Below, one piece after another: positions 50,021 through 58,302 of a DNA stretch of 64,000 bases. Source of the DNA: Albirhodobacter sp042466415 (GTDB taxonomy: Bacteria > Pseudomonadota > Alphaproteobacteria > Rhodobacterales > Rhodobacteraceae); NCBI RefSeq assembly GCF_042466415.1, contig NZ_JAXHCH010000002.1, forward strand, positions 2,728,001-2,792,000, read 5' to 3'. Position 1 is the stretch's first letter; each line of letters opens with the position of its first letter. Below the pieces are notes generated by a model that worked only from the letters and a program-made list of their open reading frames with translations, did no database searches and had not been told where the DNA came from. A program made the position numbers and the translations under genes.

Positions 50021-51796
50021 TTAGAACTGATCCGCCGCCAGCGCCATCACAGGGTCCGCGCCGCTCTCGATGCGGGCCAAGTGCATCGCGCAAGCGGGCA
50101 GTTGGCGCGCCATGTAATAGCGACCGGTGGCGATTTTGGTCTCGTAGAAGGCCTTGTCCGAGGCGCCATTCGCAAGCGCCACATGCGCGGCCTTCGCCAT
50201 GCGTGTCCACATCAGGCCGAGGCAGACATGCCCCATCAGATGCATGAAGTCATTGCTTCCCGAGAGGGCCGCATTGGGGTTCTTCATCCCGTTTTGCATG
50301 AAGAACATGCCCGCCGACTGCATCTGTTTGGAAGCGACCTTCAGCGCCTCGGTGAACGGGGCCATCGCCTCATCGCCCTCATGCGCCTTGCATTCCGCCT
50401 TCACCATCTCGAAGAACGCCATCACATGCTTACCGCCATCCGCAGCCAGCTTGCGACCGACCAGATCAAGCGCCTGCACGCCGTTCGCGCCCTCATAAAT
50501 CATGGCAATACGGGCATCACGAACGAATTGGGACATGCCCCATTCCTCGATGTATCCGTGCCCGCCGTAGACTTGCTGCGCGGCGACGGCCGTTTCGAAG
50601 CCTTTATCCGTCAAGAACCCCTTGATGACGGGGGTCATCAGCGAAATCAGACCTTCGGCTTCGGCGTCGTGGTTCTTATGCGCGCGGTCAATCAGGCTCG
50701 CGCCCCAGAACGTGAACGCACGAGCGCCCTCGACGAAGGACTTTTGATCCATCAAGCTACGACGGATGTCAGGATGCACGATCAACGGATCCGCAGGGCC
50801 GTTCGGATTTTCTACGCCCGTCACGGCGCGGCCTTGCAGGCGGTCTTTGGCGTAAATGACCGCGTTTTGGTAGGCGGCTTCGGCCACCGCATAGCCTTGC
50901 AGGCCCACGCCCACACGCGCCTCGTTCATCATTGTGAACATCGCGCGCATACCCTTGTGGAGATCGCCCAGCAGGTAACCCTTCGCGCCGTCATAGTTCA
51001 TCACACAGGTCGCGTTGCCGTGGATGCCCATTTTCTCTTCGATCGCGCCGACCGACACCGCGTTACGATCCCCGAGGGTTCCGTCTTCGTTTACCTCGAA
51101 CTTGGGAACGATGAACAACGAGATGCCCTTCGTGCCCTCACCGCCGCCCGGCGCCTTCGCGAGGACGAGATGGATGATGTTTTCTGCCAAGTCATGCTCA
51201 CCCGCCGAGATGAAAATCTTCTGACCGGTGATCAGATAGCTGCCATCGTCTTGGGGCTCGGCCTTGGTGCGCATCAATCCCAGATCGGTGCCGCAGTGCG
51301 GTTCGGTCAGGTTCATCGTGCCTGTCCAGTCGCAGGTCACCATCTTGGGAAGGTAGGTCGCCTTTTGCGCATCGGTACCATGGGCGTGAATCGCGGAATA
51401 GGCGCCATGCGTCAGGCCCTGATACATGTTGAACGCCATGTTCGCGGAGACAAACATCTCCCCCACGGCGGTCGCAAGGACGTATGGCATGCCTTGGCCG
51501 CCATATTCAGGATCACAATCAAGGGCCGTCCAGCCGCCCTCTTTCATCGCGGCGAAGGCTTTGTCGAACCCCTTCGGGGTGCGGACGGTGCCGTTTTCGA
51601 GAACGCAGCCTTCGGCGTCCCCCGTCTTGTTTAGGGGTGCGAGGATGTCGGACGAGACCTTACCCGCGGCTTCTAAAACCGCTTCGGTAAACTCGGCCTC
51701 CATTTCCTCAAAACCTGCGATATCGGCTTTGGAGACTTCCAAAAGCTCATGCAGGACAAATTGCATATCTTTGACTGGGGCGCTGTAGCTAGGCAT
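50021..51796 (-). CDS. Acyl-CoA dehydrogenase, long form (DmdC-like)
   Basis: A 591-aa flavoenzyme of the long acyl-CoA dehydrogenase branch. The core includes MNLTEPHCGTDLGLMRTKAE (FAD and substrate loop), SAGEHDLAENIIHLVLAKAP and the catalytic-Glu region MIYEGANGVQALDLVGRKL; a C-terminal helical extension follows (residues ~470-591). Size and layout match 3-methylmercaptopropionyl-CoA dehydrogenase DmdC of the DMSP demethylation pathway and related fatty acyl-CoA dehydrogenases, which sequence reading alone cannot separate. It lies 20 bases downstream of a MerR gene in one operon and near fadAB, favouring an acyl-CoA role. Confidence 0.87.
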   Translation of the reverse strand: MPSYSAPVKDMQFVLHELLEVSKADIAGFEEMEAEFTEAVLEAAGKVSSDILAPLNKTGDAEGCVLENGTVRTPKGFDKAFAAMKEGGWTALDCDPEYGGQGMPYVLATAVGEMFVSANMAFNMYQGLTHGAYSAIHAHGTDAQKATYLPKMVTCDWTGTMNLTEPHCGTDLGLMRTKAEPQDDGSYLITGQKIFISAGEHDLAENIIHLVLAKAPGGGEGTKGISLFIVPKFEVNEDGTLGDRNAVSVGAIEEKMGIHGNATCVMNYDGAKGYLLGDLHKGMRAMFTMMNEARVGVGLQGYAVAEAAYQNAVIYAKDRLQGRAVTGVENPNGPADPLIVHPDIRRSLMDQKSFVEGARAFTFWGASLIDRAHKNHDAEAEGLISLMTPVIKGFLTDKGFETAVAAQQVYGGHGYIEEWGMSQFVRDARIAMIYEGANGVQALDLVGRKLAADGGKHVMAFFEMVKAECKAHEGDEAMAPFTEALKVASKQMQSAGMFFMQNGMKNPNAALSGSNDFMHLMGHVCLGLMWTRMAKAAHVALANGASDKAFYETKIATGRYYMARQLPACAMHLARIESGADPVMALAADQF

Positions 51797-51816
51797 TTCT
51801 CTCTCCCGTTTTCGGG

Positions 51817-52209
51817 TTAGTCCCCAGCGGCTACCTTGGCGCGCACTGCGGCTTCACCCATCTCGATCTGATCATTCAACTCGGCGATCGCCGCATCCAA
51901 CTCGTCGCGTTGGCGCGTCATCTCGTCGAGCCTCTCACGAGCGACCTTCAGCGTTTCCACCATTTGCAGGTGCTGCTGATCGCCCAAGTCGTACATATCC
52001 AGAAGCTGCCGAATTGATTCGAGGCTGAACCCGAAGCGCTTGCCCCGCAAGATCAACTTCAGCCGCGCACGGTCGCGCCGTGTAAACAGGCGCTTTTGCC
52101 CTTCGCGGATCGGAAACAGCAGCTCCTTCGCTTCATAAAAGCGCAAAGTCCGTGGCGTTACATCATACGCATCGCACATCGCGCGGATTGTCATCACATC
52201 GTCGTTCAT
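51817..52209 (-). CDS. MerR-family transcriptional regulator (acyl-CoA catabolism)
   Basis: A 130-aa MerR regulator: N-terminal winged HTH (TIRAMCDAYDVTPRTLRFYE, then GQKRLFTRRDRARLKLILRG), and a C-terminal dimerisation coiled coil (residues ~75-115). There is no cysteine metal-binding tail, so it is not a metal sensor. ATG 52209 lies 7 bases after GAGAGG. It heads the operon with the acyl-CoA dehydrogenase and has a perfect palindrome upstream. By analogy with LiuR/PsrA-type MerR proteins it probably responds to acyl-CoAs; this is inference. Confidence 0.86.
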   Translation of the reverse strand: MNDDVMTIRAMCDAYDVTPRTLRFYEAKELLFPIREGQKRLFTRRDRARLKLILRGKRFGFSLESIRQLLDMYDLGDQQHLQMVETLKVARERLDEMTRQRDELDAAIAELNDQIEMGEAAVRAKVAAGD

Positions 52210-52678
52210 AGTCACCTCTCAGGGTCGCGTTAGGGTCGGGCGGAGTGCTGAAAAAGGTGAACTAAAGACATCTTACAAGTGAAGTTGACGTGAACGTCAC
52301 TGTAACGTGGCGTCAAAAAAAGAATGACGTAATGTCAGCAAATAAGCCGATGCAAGTTCGAAATATTCTTGCATTAATCATTACTCGAAACGGCGGGAGC
52401 CTGCTACATGCAGACCGCTTCGGATACCTGCTCGGCGCCAGTCGACGCGCTCACGATGACTATCCATCACGGATCGTCGAAAGGTGCAACATTGGCAATC
52501 GGGTCGCGTTAGCGGGGCCAATTACCTCTTAAGAAGTGTAATTCCGCCGTCTCAAGCCATTTTTGAACTTATGTCATTGGGCGATTGGGGCGACGGGTCA
52601 AATGTATGTCACGCATTGTTGTTGCCGTTAAGTGGACATTTACCCCCGATTGTCACCAAAGCATCGACAATTCACCCG
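52210..52678. other. 469-base region between two merR genes
   Basis: Apart from the palindrome at 52285-52300 in its left part, I see no gene, terminator or repeat. Short frames here lack ribosome-binding sites and recognisable residues. Base composition is less GC-rich than the neighbouring genes. Confidence 0.5.
52285..52300. promoter_or_regulatory. Operator-like palindrome TGACGT-GA-ACGTCA upstream of merR
   Basis: A perfect 6-bp inverted repeat with 2-base spacer (core 52286-52299) inside TTGACGTGAACGTCAC, about 80 bases upstream of the merR start. A partly matching ACGTGGCGTCA continues directly after it. This form is like known LiuR-type MerR operators (ACGT half-sites around a short spacer). 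Confidence 0.55.
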
Positions 52679-53050
52679 CTACGAGATGCCCATTTTTTGT
52701 GCAACTTCGGAGCGGAGCTGACGTAAGTCCTCAATCGAGGCGGCGAGTTCGTCTTGTTGCCGCGTTAATTCGGCCAGTTGCCGGTCAGCCATTTCAACCC
52801 AAGCAATGCCTTGGGCGCTCGTGCCTTCCTTGCCGTAGAGCTCGAGCCACTGCCGGATTTCCTCCAGTGAGAAGCCGAACCGCCGCCCGCGCAGAATCAA
52901 TTTCATACGCGCCACCTCACGGGGCCCGTAAAACCTGGCGCGACCTTCGCGTTGAGGCGAGAGCAGCTCGATATATTCATAGTAGCGTAACGTGCGCGGC
53001 GTCGCATCGAACATCGCACACATCTCTTTAAAACTGATCTTTTCGCTCAT
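52679..53050 (-). CDS. MerR-family transcriptional regulator (second copy)
   Basis: A 123-aa MerR protein related to the one 0.5 kb away: HTH FKEMCAMFDATPRTLRYYEY, wing GRARFYGPREVARMKLILRG, then RFGFSLEEIRQWLELYGKEG and a coiled coil (residues ~80-110). Both proteins share the LKLILRG/MKLILRG-x-RFGFSLE block, so they look like paralogues from duplication. It lacks metal-site cysteines. It is divergent from the thioesterase operon at 53216, which is its likely target. AGGAGACGTCGA lies before the ATG. Confidence 0.86.
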   Translation of the reverse strand: MSEKISFKEMCAMFDATPRTLRYYEYIELLSPQREGRARFYGPREVARMKLILRGRRFGFSLEEIRQWLELYGKEGTSAQGIAWVEMADRQLAELTRQQDELAASIEDLRQLRSEVAQKMGIS

Positions 53051-53215
53051 TCGACGTCTCCTCTTGCCAAGACGCTATCGCGCCCGCGCGCGTAGCTCAA
53101 GATACCTGCGGCGCGCAGGGCGGGTTGAACCGCTTGAGGTCGCGATTAATTGTGCCCTAGAGTGACGCGGTGTGATCCGCGCGAGAGGCGTCAGATCCCG
53201 AGGAGGAGAGTCGAC

Positions 53216-53758
53216 ATGGCCCCGAACGCCCCCGAAGTGCCGCAATTCACGGATTTGAGTGCGCTTTCCGCCAAAGATCAGGGAAAAGATCCGGAGGCGT
53301 TGATGCAAAGCGCGCGCTCATGGATTGAGGTGATCCCGCATTCCAAAGCGTTAGGGATGCGACTGGATGAGTTGGTCAATGGGACGGCTGAAATATCGAT
53401 GCCATACGATACGCGGTTTATCGGCGATCCCAATACGGGGGTCATCCATGGGGGCGCGGTTTCGGCGTTGATGGATACGTGCTGTGGGGCGGCGGTGATG
53501 TCGCATCCCCTTGCCACGGGGGGCACAGCGACGATCGATTTGCGCATTGATTACATGCGCGCGGCCGTGCCGTTGCAAAGGATTACCGCGCGCGCGCAAT
53601 GCTATCACGTGACGCGGTCGGTGGCGTTCGTGCGGGCCTTTGCCTATGACGACGACCGTGAAAACCCTGTCGCGGCGGCAACTGGCACGTTTACCTTCGT
53701 GCGAGCGGCGCGCCCGACCGACACGCCCCCATCAACGGATGCGGAGACTTCGGCATGA
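53216..53758 (+). CDS. PaaI-family hotdog thioesterase (first of a pair)
   Basis: A 180-aa hotdog-fold protein. After a ~35-residue N-terminal extension it shows VIHGGAVSALMDTCCGAAVM, the family helix with the conserved Gly-Gly and Asp/Thr positions, then ATIDLRIDYMRAAV. Such enzymes hydrolyse acyl-CoA thioesters, for example dead-end aromatic or short-chain acyl-CoAs. AGGAGGAGAGTCGAC precedes ATG 53216. Its stop overlaps the start of a second thioesterase, so the two may form a heteromeric or sequential pair. The tail (PTDTPPSTDAETSA) is low-complexity. Confidence 0.85.
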   Translation: MAPNAPEVPQFTDLSALSAKDQGKDPEALMQSARSWIEVIPHSKALGMRLDELVNGTAEISMPYDTRFIGDPNTGVIHGGAVSALMDTCCGAAVMSHPLATGGTATIDLRIDYMRAAVPLQRITARAQCYHVTRSVAFVRAFAYDDDRENPVAAATGTFTFVRAARPTDTPPSTDAETSA

Positions 53759-54264
53759 AACGTCCTGAACCTGTTCAAGTTATCAAGCAGCGCCGCGATG
53801 CGGCCCTCAAGGCGCTTGTCGATGGCGTTCCCTATATCGGTTTTCTCGGCATCGACTTCGACAGGCGCGGTGACGAGATCACGGCGATCTTGCCCTATGA
53901 CGAGAAGCTGATCGGAAACCCGATGCTTCCGGCCTTACACGGGGGGGCGACGGCGGCCTTCATGGAGGTCACGGCTATCATCGAGCTGTCCTTTGCCTAT
54001 CTGTGGGAGGACGTGGAGGCGGGCCGGATCGATCTGACCGATCCGGCCGCGTTGCCACGTTTGCCCAAGACGATTGATTTTACCGTCGATTATCTGCGAT
54101 CCGGTTTGCCGCGTGATGCCTATGCGCGCGCGCGCGTCAATCGATCGGGGCGGCGCTACGCGAGCGTACATGTCGAGGCTTGGCAAGATAACCGCACGCG
54201 CCTGTTCGCGCAGGCAACGGGGCATTTTCTGATGCCGGATCGTGCGCCTCTTGAGGCAAGCTGA
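53755..54264 (+). CDS. PaaI-family hotdog thioesterase (second of a pair)
   Basis: A 169-aa hotdog protein whose ATG overlaps the preceding stop (ATGA), indicating coupled translation. Core motif LPALHGGATAAFMEVTAIIE, then TIDFTVDYLRSGLPRDAYAR. It has a ~10-residue insertion (WEDVEAGRIDLTDPAAL) relative to the first copy, and the residue aligned with its Asp/Thr helix differs (MEVTA versus MDTCC), so substrate range may differ. The substrate is unknown. A MATE transporter gene begins 3 bases downstream. Confidence 0.83.
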   Translation: MKRPEPVQVIKQRRDAALKALVDGVPYIGFLGIDFDRRGDEITAILPYDEKLIGNPMLPALHGGATAAFMEVTAIIELSFAYLWEDVEAGRIDLTDPAALPRLPKTIDFTVDYLRSGLPRDAYARARVNRSGRRYASVHVEAWQDNRTRLFAQATGHFLMPDRAPLEAS

Positions 54265-54267
54265 GGC

Positions 54268-55608
54268 GTGACACAGCCGGCGGCTTCGGCCATTCCTTCC
54301 CGCGCGATCACGCATCGTCGTGTGCTTGCGATTGCTGCGCCGATTGTTTTGTCCAATGTGACGGTGCCGCTGCTTGGGGCGGTGGATACGGGCGTCGTCG
54401 GACAGTTGGGCGCAGCGGCGCCGATTGGCGCTGTGGGGCTTGCGGCGGTGATCCTGACATCGATTTACTGGATCTTCGGGTTCTTGCGCATGGGCACCAC
54501 GGGGCTTACCGCGCAGGCCGTGGGCGCGAAGACAGGGGCGGCCGCGCGCGATGAGGTCGCGGCAACCTTGCAACGCGCGTTGATGATTGCGCTCGCCGCG
54601 GGGATCTTGATGGTCCTCTTGCAGGTGCCGTTAATTGATCTCGCGTTCCGTATCGCCCCGGCGAGCGGCGAGGTGGAGGATCTCGCGCGCGCCTATCTCG
54701 CGATCCGGATTTGGGGCGCGCCTGCGACGATCGCGCTCTACGCCCTCAATGGCTGGTTGATTGGATCGGAACGCACCGGCGCCGTGCTGATGATTCAACT
54801 CGCGATGAACGGATTGAATGTCGGGCTGGATCTTCTGTTCGTGCTCGGGTTCGGATGGGGCGTGGAGGGGGTTGCGATCGCCACGTTGATCTCGGAGTTG
54901 GGCGGCGCGGCAATCGGCCTGTGGCTGTGCCGTGCGGCGCTATTCGTGCGACTTGGCGGGTTACTTGATGCGGTTGCGCTGCGCGAGATGGCACGGGTCA
55001 ACACGGATATCATGATCCGCTCGATCCTGCTGCAGGCCTCTTTCACGAGCTTCATGTTTCTGGGCGCGGGGCAGGGTGATCAGACGCTCGCGGCGAACCA
55101 GGTGTTGATGCAATTTCTGTCGATCACGGCTTACGCGCTCGACGGGTTCGCCTTTGCGGCGGAAAGCCTTATCGGGCAGGCGGTTGGCGCGCGTGCGCCC
55201 GCGCAGGTGCTGCGCGCGGTGAAGGTCACGGGAGCGTGGGGTGTGATCGGCGCGGCGGGTCTGGGCGTCTCGTTTTTCATCGCGGGGCCGTGGATTATTG
55301 ATCTGATGACGACCGCGCCTTTGGTTCGGGAAACCGCCCGCGAGTTTTTACCCTGGCTTGTGGTTGCGCCCTTGATCGGGGTGACGAGCTGGATGCTGGA
55401 CGGCGTGTTTATCGGGGCAACGCTGACGCGAGAGATGCGCAATGCGATGGTCGTCTCCGCGCTTGTCTATGCGATGGCGGTGATCGTTCTTGAACCATTT
55501 GGCAATCACGGGCTCTGGGCGGCGCTTATGGTCCTGAACGCGGTTCGCGGGGCTACGATGTTTGCCCTGTTCCCGCGCGCGCTGCGCAAAGCGCAAGGCT
55601 CGCCATGA
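54268..55608 (+). CDS. MATE-family multidrug efflux transporter
   Basis: A 446-aa inner-membrane protein with about 12 hydrophobic segments in two MATE halves. N-half signature APIVLSNVTVPLLGAVDTGV and FLRMGTTGLTAQAVGAKTGA; C-half LLQASFTSFMFLGAGQGDQT and ALDGFAFAAESLIGQAVGA. It would export organic cations or similar using Na+ or H+. This group is close to the DinF/NorM-like branch. It starts at GTG 54268 behind GAGGCAAGCTGAGGC, 3 bases after the thioesterase stop, so it belongs to the same operon. The link between thioesterases and export is only positional. Confidence 0.9.
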   Translation: MTQPAASAIPSRAITHRRVLAIAAPIVLSNVTVPLLGAVDTGVVGQLGAAAPIGAVGLAAVILTSIYWIFGFLRMGTTGLTAQAVGAKTGAAARDEVAATLQRALMIALAAGILMVLLQVPLIDLAFRIAPASGEVEDLARAYLAIRIWGAPATIALYALNGWLIGSERTGAVLMIQLAMNGLNVGLDLLFVLGFGWGVEGVAIATLISELGGAAIGLWLCRAALFVRLGGLLDAVALREMARVNTDIMIRSILLQASFTSFMFLGAGQGDQTLAANQVLMQFLSITAYALDGFAFAAESLIGQAVGARAPAQVLRAVKVTGAWGVIGAAGLGVSFFIAGPWIIDLMTTAPLVRETAREFLPWLVVAPLIGVTSWMLDGVFIGATLTREMRNAMVVSALVYAMAVIVLEPFGNHGLWAALMVLNAVRGATMFALFPRALRKAQGSP

Positions 55609-55634
55609 AAAAGGCGCGGGATTGCCCCCGCGCC
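55608..55634 (-). terminator. Terminator of trpS
   Basis: On the minus strand an 8-bp stem GGCGCGGG/CCCGCGCC with a 6-base loop is followed by TTTTT. It overlaps the last base of the convergent MATE gene. Confidence 0.8.
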
Positions 55635-55660
55635 CCAGATCTATAAAATTGAAGCCGCAC

Positions 55661-56710
55661 TCACCGTGAGCGGACCATCCCCATGATTTCGTAGGTCTTT
55701 TCCAAAATCGGGCGGGCAATTGCGTCAGCTTGCGCAGCGCCCTTCCCCAAGATGCGGTCGATCTCGGCAGGATCTTGCATCAAGCGGTTCATCTCGCCCG
55801 AAATCGGGGCAAGTTGCGCCACAGCCAAATCCGCGAGGGCGGGCTTGAACGTGCCAAAACCTTGGCCAGCATATTCCGCAACCACATCCGCCGCCGTGCG
55901 ATCCGACAAGGCGGCGTAAATGTTCACGAGGTTCTTCGCCTCTGCGCGGTCTTTAAGGCCGTCGATGGTCTCGGGCAGGGGCTCTGCATCGGTGGTCGCT
56001 TTGCGGATTTTCTTGGCAATCGTATCGGCGTCATCCGTCAGATTGATCCGGCTCGCATCGGAGGGATCGGATTTGGACATCTTCTTGGACCCGTCGCGCA
56101 AGCTCATCACGCGGGTGGCGGCGCCCTCAATCACCGGCTCTGGCGCCGGGAAGAATTCGACGCCGTAGTCATGGTTGAATTTGGCGGCGATATCGCGCGT
56201 CAATTCGACATGCTGTTTTTGATCATCGCCCACAGGCACTTCTGTCGTGTGATAGAGCAAAATATCGGCGGCCATGAGTGCGGGATAGGCATAGAGCCCG
56301 AGGCTCGCTTTCTCCGCGTTCTTGCCGGCCTTGTCTTTGAACTGCGTCATGCGGTTCATCCAGCCAAGTCGCGCGACGCAATTGAGCAACCACCCCAGTT
56401 CAGCATGGGCGCCGACCTGACTTTGGTTGAACAGGATCGATTTCGATGGATCTACCCCGGATGCGATGAACGCCGCCGCGGCTTCGCGCGTGGCGCGGCG
56501 CAGCTTCTCCGGATCTTGCCAAACGGTGATCGCATGCATATCGACGAGGCAATAGATCGTCTCGATCCCCTCGTCCTGCTTTTGCGCGAACCGCTTGAGC
56601 GCGCCGAGATAATTTCCCAGCGTAAGATTGCCAGAAGGCTGGATTCCCGAAAAAACCCGCCGTGTAAAATTGGCGTTGGGAAGGGCGCTGGTTGGGGTGG
56701 TATCCGTCAT
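55661..56710 (-). CDS. trpS: Tryptophanyl-tRNA synthetase
   Basis: A 349-aa class I synthetase. The HIGH-equivalent is SGNLTLGNYLGAL (TLGN, as usual in TrpRS) and the KMSKS loop is DGSKKMSKSDPSD. The Trp-binding MAADILLYHTTEVPVGDDQK region is intact, with the D-x-x-Q motif. It charges tRNA-Trp. ATG 56710 follows GGAGCATAAA; the frame extends 7 codons upstream without similarity. It is convergent with the MATE gene and divergent from the rhomboid-like gene. Confidence 0.96.
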   Translation of the reverse strand: MTDTTPTSALPNANFTRRVFSGIQPSGNLTLGNYLGALKRFAQKQDEGIETIYCLVDMHAITVWQDPEKLRRATREAAAAFIASGVDPSKSILFNQSQVGAHAELGWLLNCVARLGWMNRMTQFKDKAGKNAEKASLGLYAYPALMAADILLYHTTEVPVGDDQKQHVELTRDIAAKFNHDYGVEFFPAPEPVIEGAATRVMSLRDGSKKMSKSDPSDASRINLTDDADTIAKKIRKATTDAEPLPETIDGLKDRAEAKNLVNIYAALSDRTAADVVAEYAGQGFGTFKPALADLAVAQLAPISGEMNRLMQDPAEIDRILGKGAAQADAIARPILEKTYEIMGMVRSR

Positions 56711-56859
56711 TTTATGCTCCGATCTACCCACCGTTGGACCGGTGGGGTGGAATTTTCATACGGGCTCGCTTATCGCTGTGGGAGAAGACCGCGTCAACTG
56801 ACATAGAATGCGGATCGCCGCGCCGCCCGAGATGCGCGCGGAACAGGTTTGAAGGGCTA

Positions 56860-57552
56860 ATGATGCGTGAAGGTTTCGATGTTTCGCCAGTGAACCCGCT
56901 GCCTCCGGTGGTGTGGCTTTTGCTTTTGCCGATTGTCGCGATCGAGGTCGTCGCGGCGCTCGCGGGCGTGGGGCTGGTCGGGGGCGGTAATGGAATTGCG
57001 TTTCGTCAGGAGATGTTGGCGAAGTTCGCCTATGCGCCTGATATGGGGCGCGCGATGATGGAGGTCGGGCAATGGCCGTTCGATTACATCATGCGGGGCG
57101 CGACCTATCCCTTCGTCCACGCGAGCTTCACCCATGCTATGATGGTCGGCGTGTTCATTCTCGCGTTGGGGAAGATGGTCGGTGAGGTGTTTGCCGGCTG
57201 GGCGGTGGCAGCGGTGTTCGTTGCGTCTGCGATTGTGGGGGCCATTGTTTATACCTTGGTGCCTGCGTCGAACATGCCGTTGATCGGCGGCTATCCTGCG
57301 GTTTACGGCTTGGTCGGCGCCTTCACTTGGCTGTTGTGGACGCGGCTTGGGATGGCGCATGCGAACCGGATGCGCGCATTTTCGTTGATTGGTATGCTCT
57401 TGGGCATCCAGTTGATTTTCGGCGTTATCTTCGGCGGCGGATGGGACTGGATCGCGGAACTCGCAGGTTTCGCCACGGGGTTTGGCCTGTCGTTCTTTGT
57501 TGCCCCGGGCGGGTTTGCCCGCGCGCTGGAGCGGTTGCGTCAACGATCCTAA
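56860..57552 (+). CDS. Rhomboid-fold membrane protein lacking catalytic residues
   Basis: A 230-aa protein with about six membrane helices. The rhomboid scaffold is clear: the TM2 loop YPFVHASFTHAMMVGVFILA and GKMVGE, then IGGYPAVYGLVGAF and ELAGFATGFGLSFF. The active-site positions are changed. The Ser of the GxSG motif is Pro146, the TM6 His is Glu200 and the oxyanion Asn is Val96. This is therefore a predicted pseudoprotease (iRhom/derlin-like) that could bind rather than cut membrane proteins. ATG 56860 (second Met at 56863) follows GAAGGGCT. It is followed by a HAD hydrolase gene 20 bases on. Confidence 0.83.
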   Translation: MMREGFDVSPVNPLPPVVWLLLLPIVAIEVVAALAGVGLVGGGNGIAFRQEMLAKFAYAPDMGRAMMEVGQWPFDYIMRGATYPFVHASFTHAMMVGVFILALGKMVGEVFAGWAVAAVFVASAIVGAIVYTLVPASNMPLIGGYPAVYGLVGAFTWLLWTRLGMAHANRMRAFSLIGMLLGIQLIFGVIFGGGWDWIAELAGFATGFGLSFFVAPGGFARALERLRQRS

Positions 57553-57572
57553 ACACGAACAAGGAGGCACGG

Positions 57573-58244
57573 ATGGCGATCAAGGCGATCTTCTTTGATG
57601 TGAACGAGACGACACTGGATCTTGCGCCGCTCAAAGCCTCGATTGGGGCGGCGCTGGGCGGGCGCGAGGATCTCTTGCCGCTTTGGTTCACGACGCTGCT
57701 TCAATATTCCCTCGTCGACACGCTAACCCAAACCTACCGCGATTTTGCGGATGTGGGGGTCGCGACCTTGCAGATGATCGCGCAGAAATACGATGTGGCG
57801 TTGACGCGGGCGCAGGCCGAGGACGCGGTGCGCGACCCCTTCACCAAAATGCCTGCGCATCCCGATGTGATCCCCGCGTTACAAGAATTGCGCGCAAGCG
57901 GCGTGCGTCTCGTCGTTTTGGCCAATAGCGCGGCCGATGTGTTGGCGGCACAGTTTGAGTTCGCGCAGATCGCGCCCTATTTCGAGCGCGTGATCAGCGT
58001 CGAGGAGGTCAAAGCCTTCAAGCCTGACCCTCGCCCCTATCTTCACGCACTGAAAACACTTGATTTGCGGGCCGAGGAGGTGGCGATGGTTGCCGCCCAT
58101 GCTTGGGACCTCGCGGGCGCGAAGAAGGTGGGGCTGCGAACGGTGTTCGTCGCGCGAAAGGGACAGGTGCTTTATCCGAATGCGGCGCGGCCTGATCATG
58201 TCATCCCGAGCTTTGCCGAGTTGAAAGCGGCATTGGCGCTGTAA
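57573..58244 (+). CDS. HAD hydrolase, haloacid-dehalogenase type II
   Basis: A 223-aa HAD-superfamily protein. Motif I FFDVNETTLDL (nucleophile Asp9, where phosphatases have D-x-D and this has D-V-N), motif II VLANSAADVL, the Lys in VKAFKPDPRPYL and motif IV-like MVAAHAWDLAGAKKVG. The DxN form and size fit the type II (S)-2-haloacid dehalogenase subfamily, which includes enzymes acting on other small organic acids. The true substrate is unknown. AAGGAGGCACGG precedes ATG 57573. It is probably co-transcribed with the rhomboid-like gene. Confidence 0.85.
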   Translation: MAIKAIFFDVNETTLDLAPLKASIGAALGGREDLLPLWFTTLLQYSLVDTLTQTYRDFADVGVATLQMIAQKYDVALTRAQAEDAVRDPFTKMPAHPDVIPALQELRASGVRLVVLANSAADVLAAQFEFAQIAPYFERVISVEEVKAFKPDPRPYLHALKTLDLRAEEVAMVAAHAWDLAGAKKVGLRTVFVARKGQVLYPNAARPDHVIPSFAELKAALAL

Positions 58245-58254
58245 TCAAGGCATG

Positions 58255-58275
58255 AAAAAGGGCGCCGCGGCGCCC
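58255..58275 (-). terminator. Terminator of glnD-murJ
   Basis: On the minus strand a 7-bp stem GGGCGCC/GGCGCCC with a 2-base centre is followed by TTTTT. It lies 28 bases after the murJ stop, between convergent units. Confidence 0.78.
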
Positions 58276-58302
58276 CTCATCCAACTTATGCGAGCCGCCG
58301 CA

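Noticed and set aside
49967..51634. 555-codon plus-strand frame opposite the acyl-CoA dehydrogenase
   Set aside because: Antisense shadow of a clear flavoenzyme gene; the translation is Arg/His-rich and unrecognisable.
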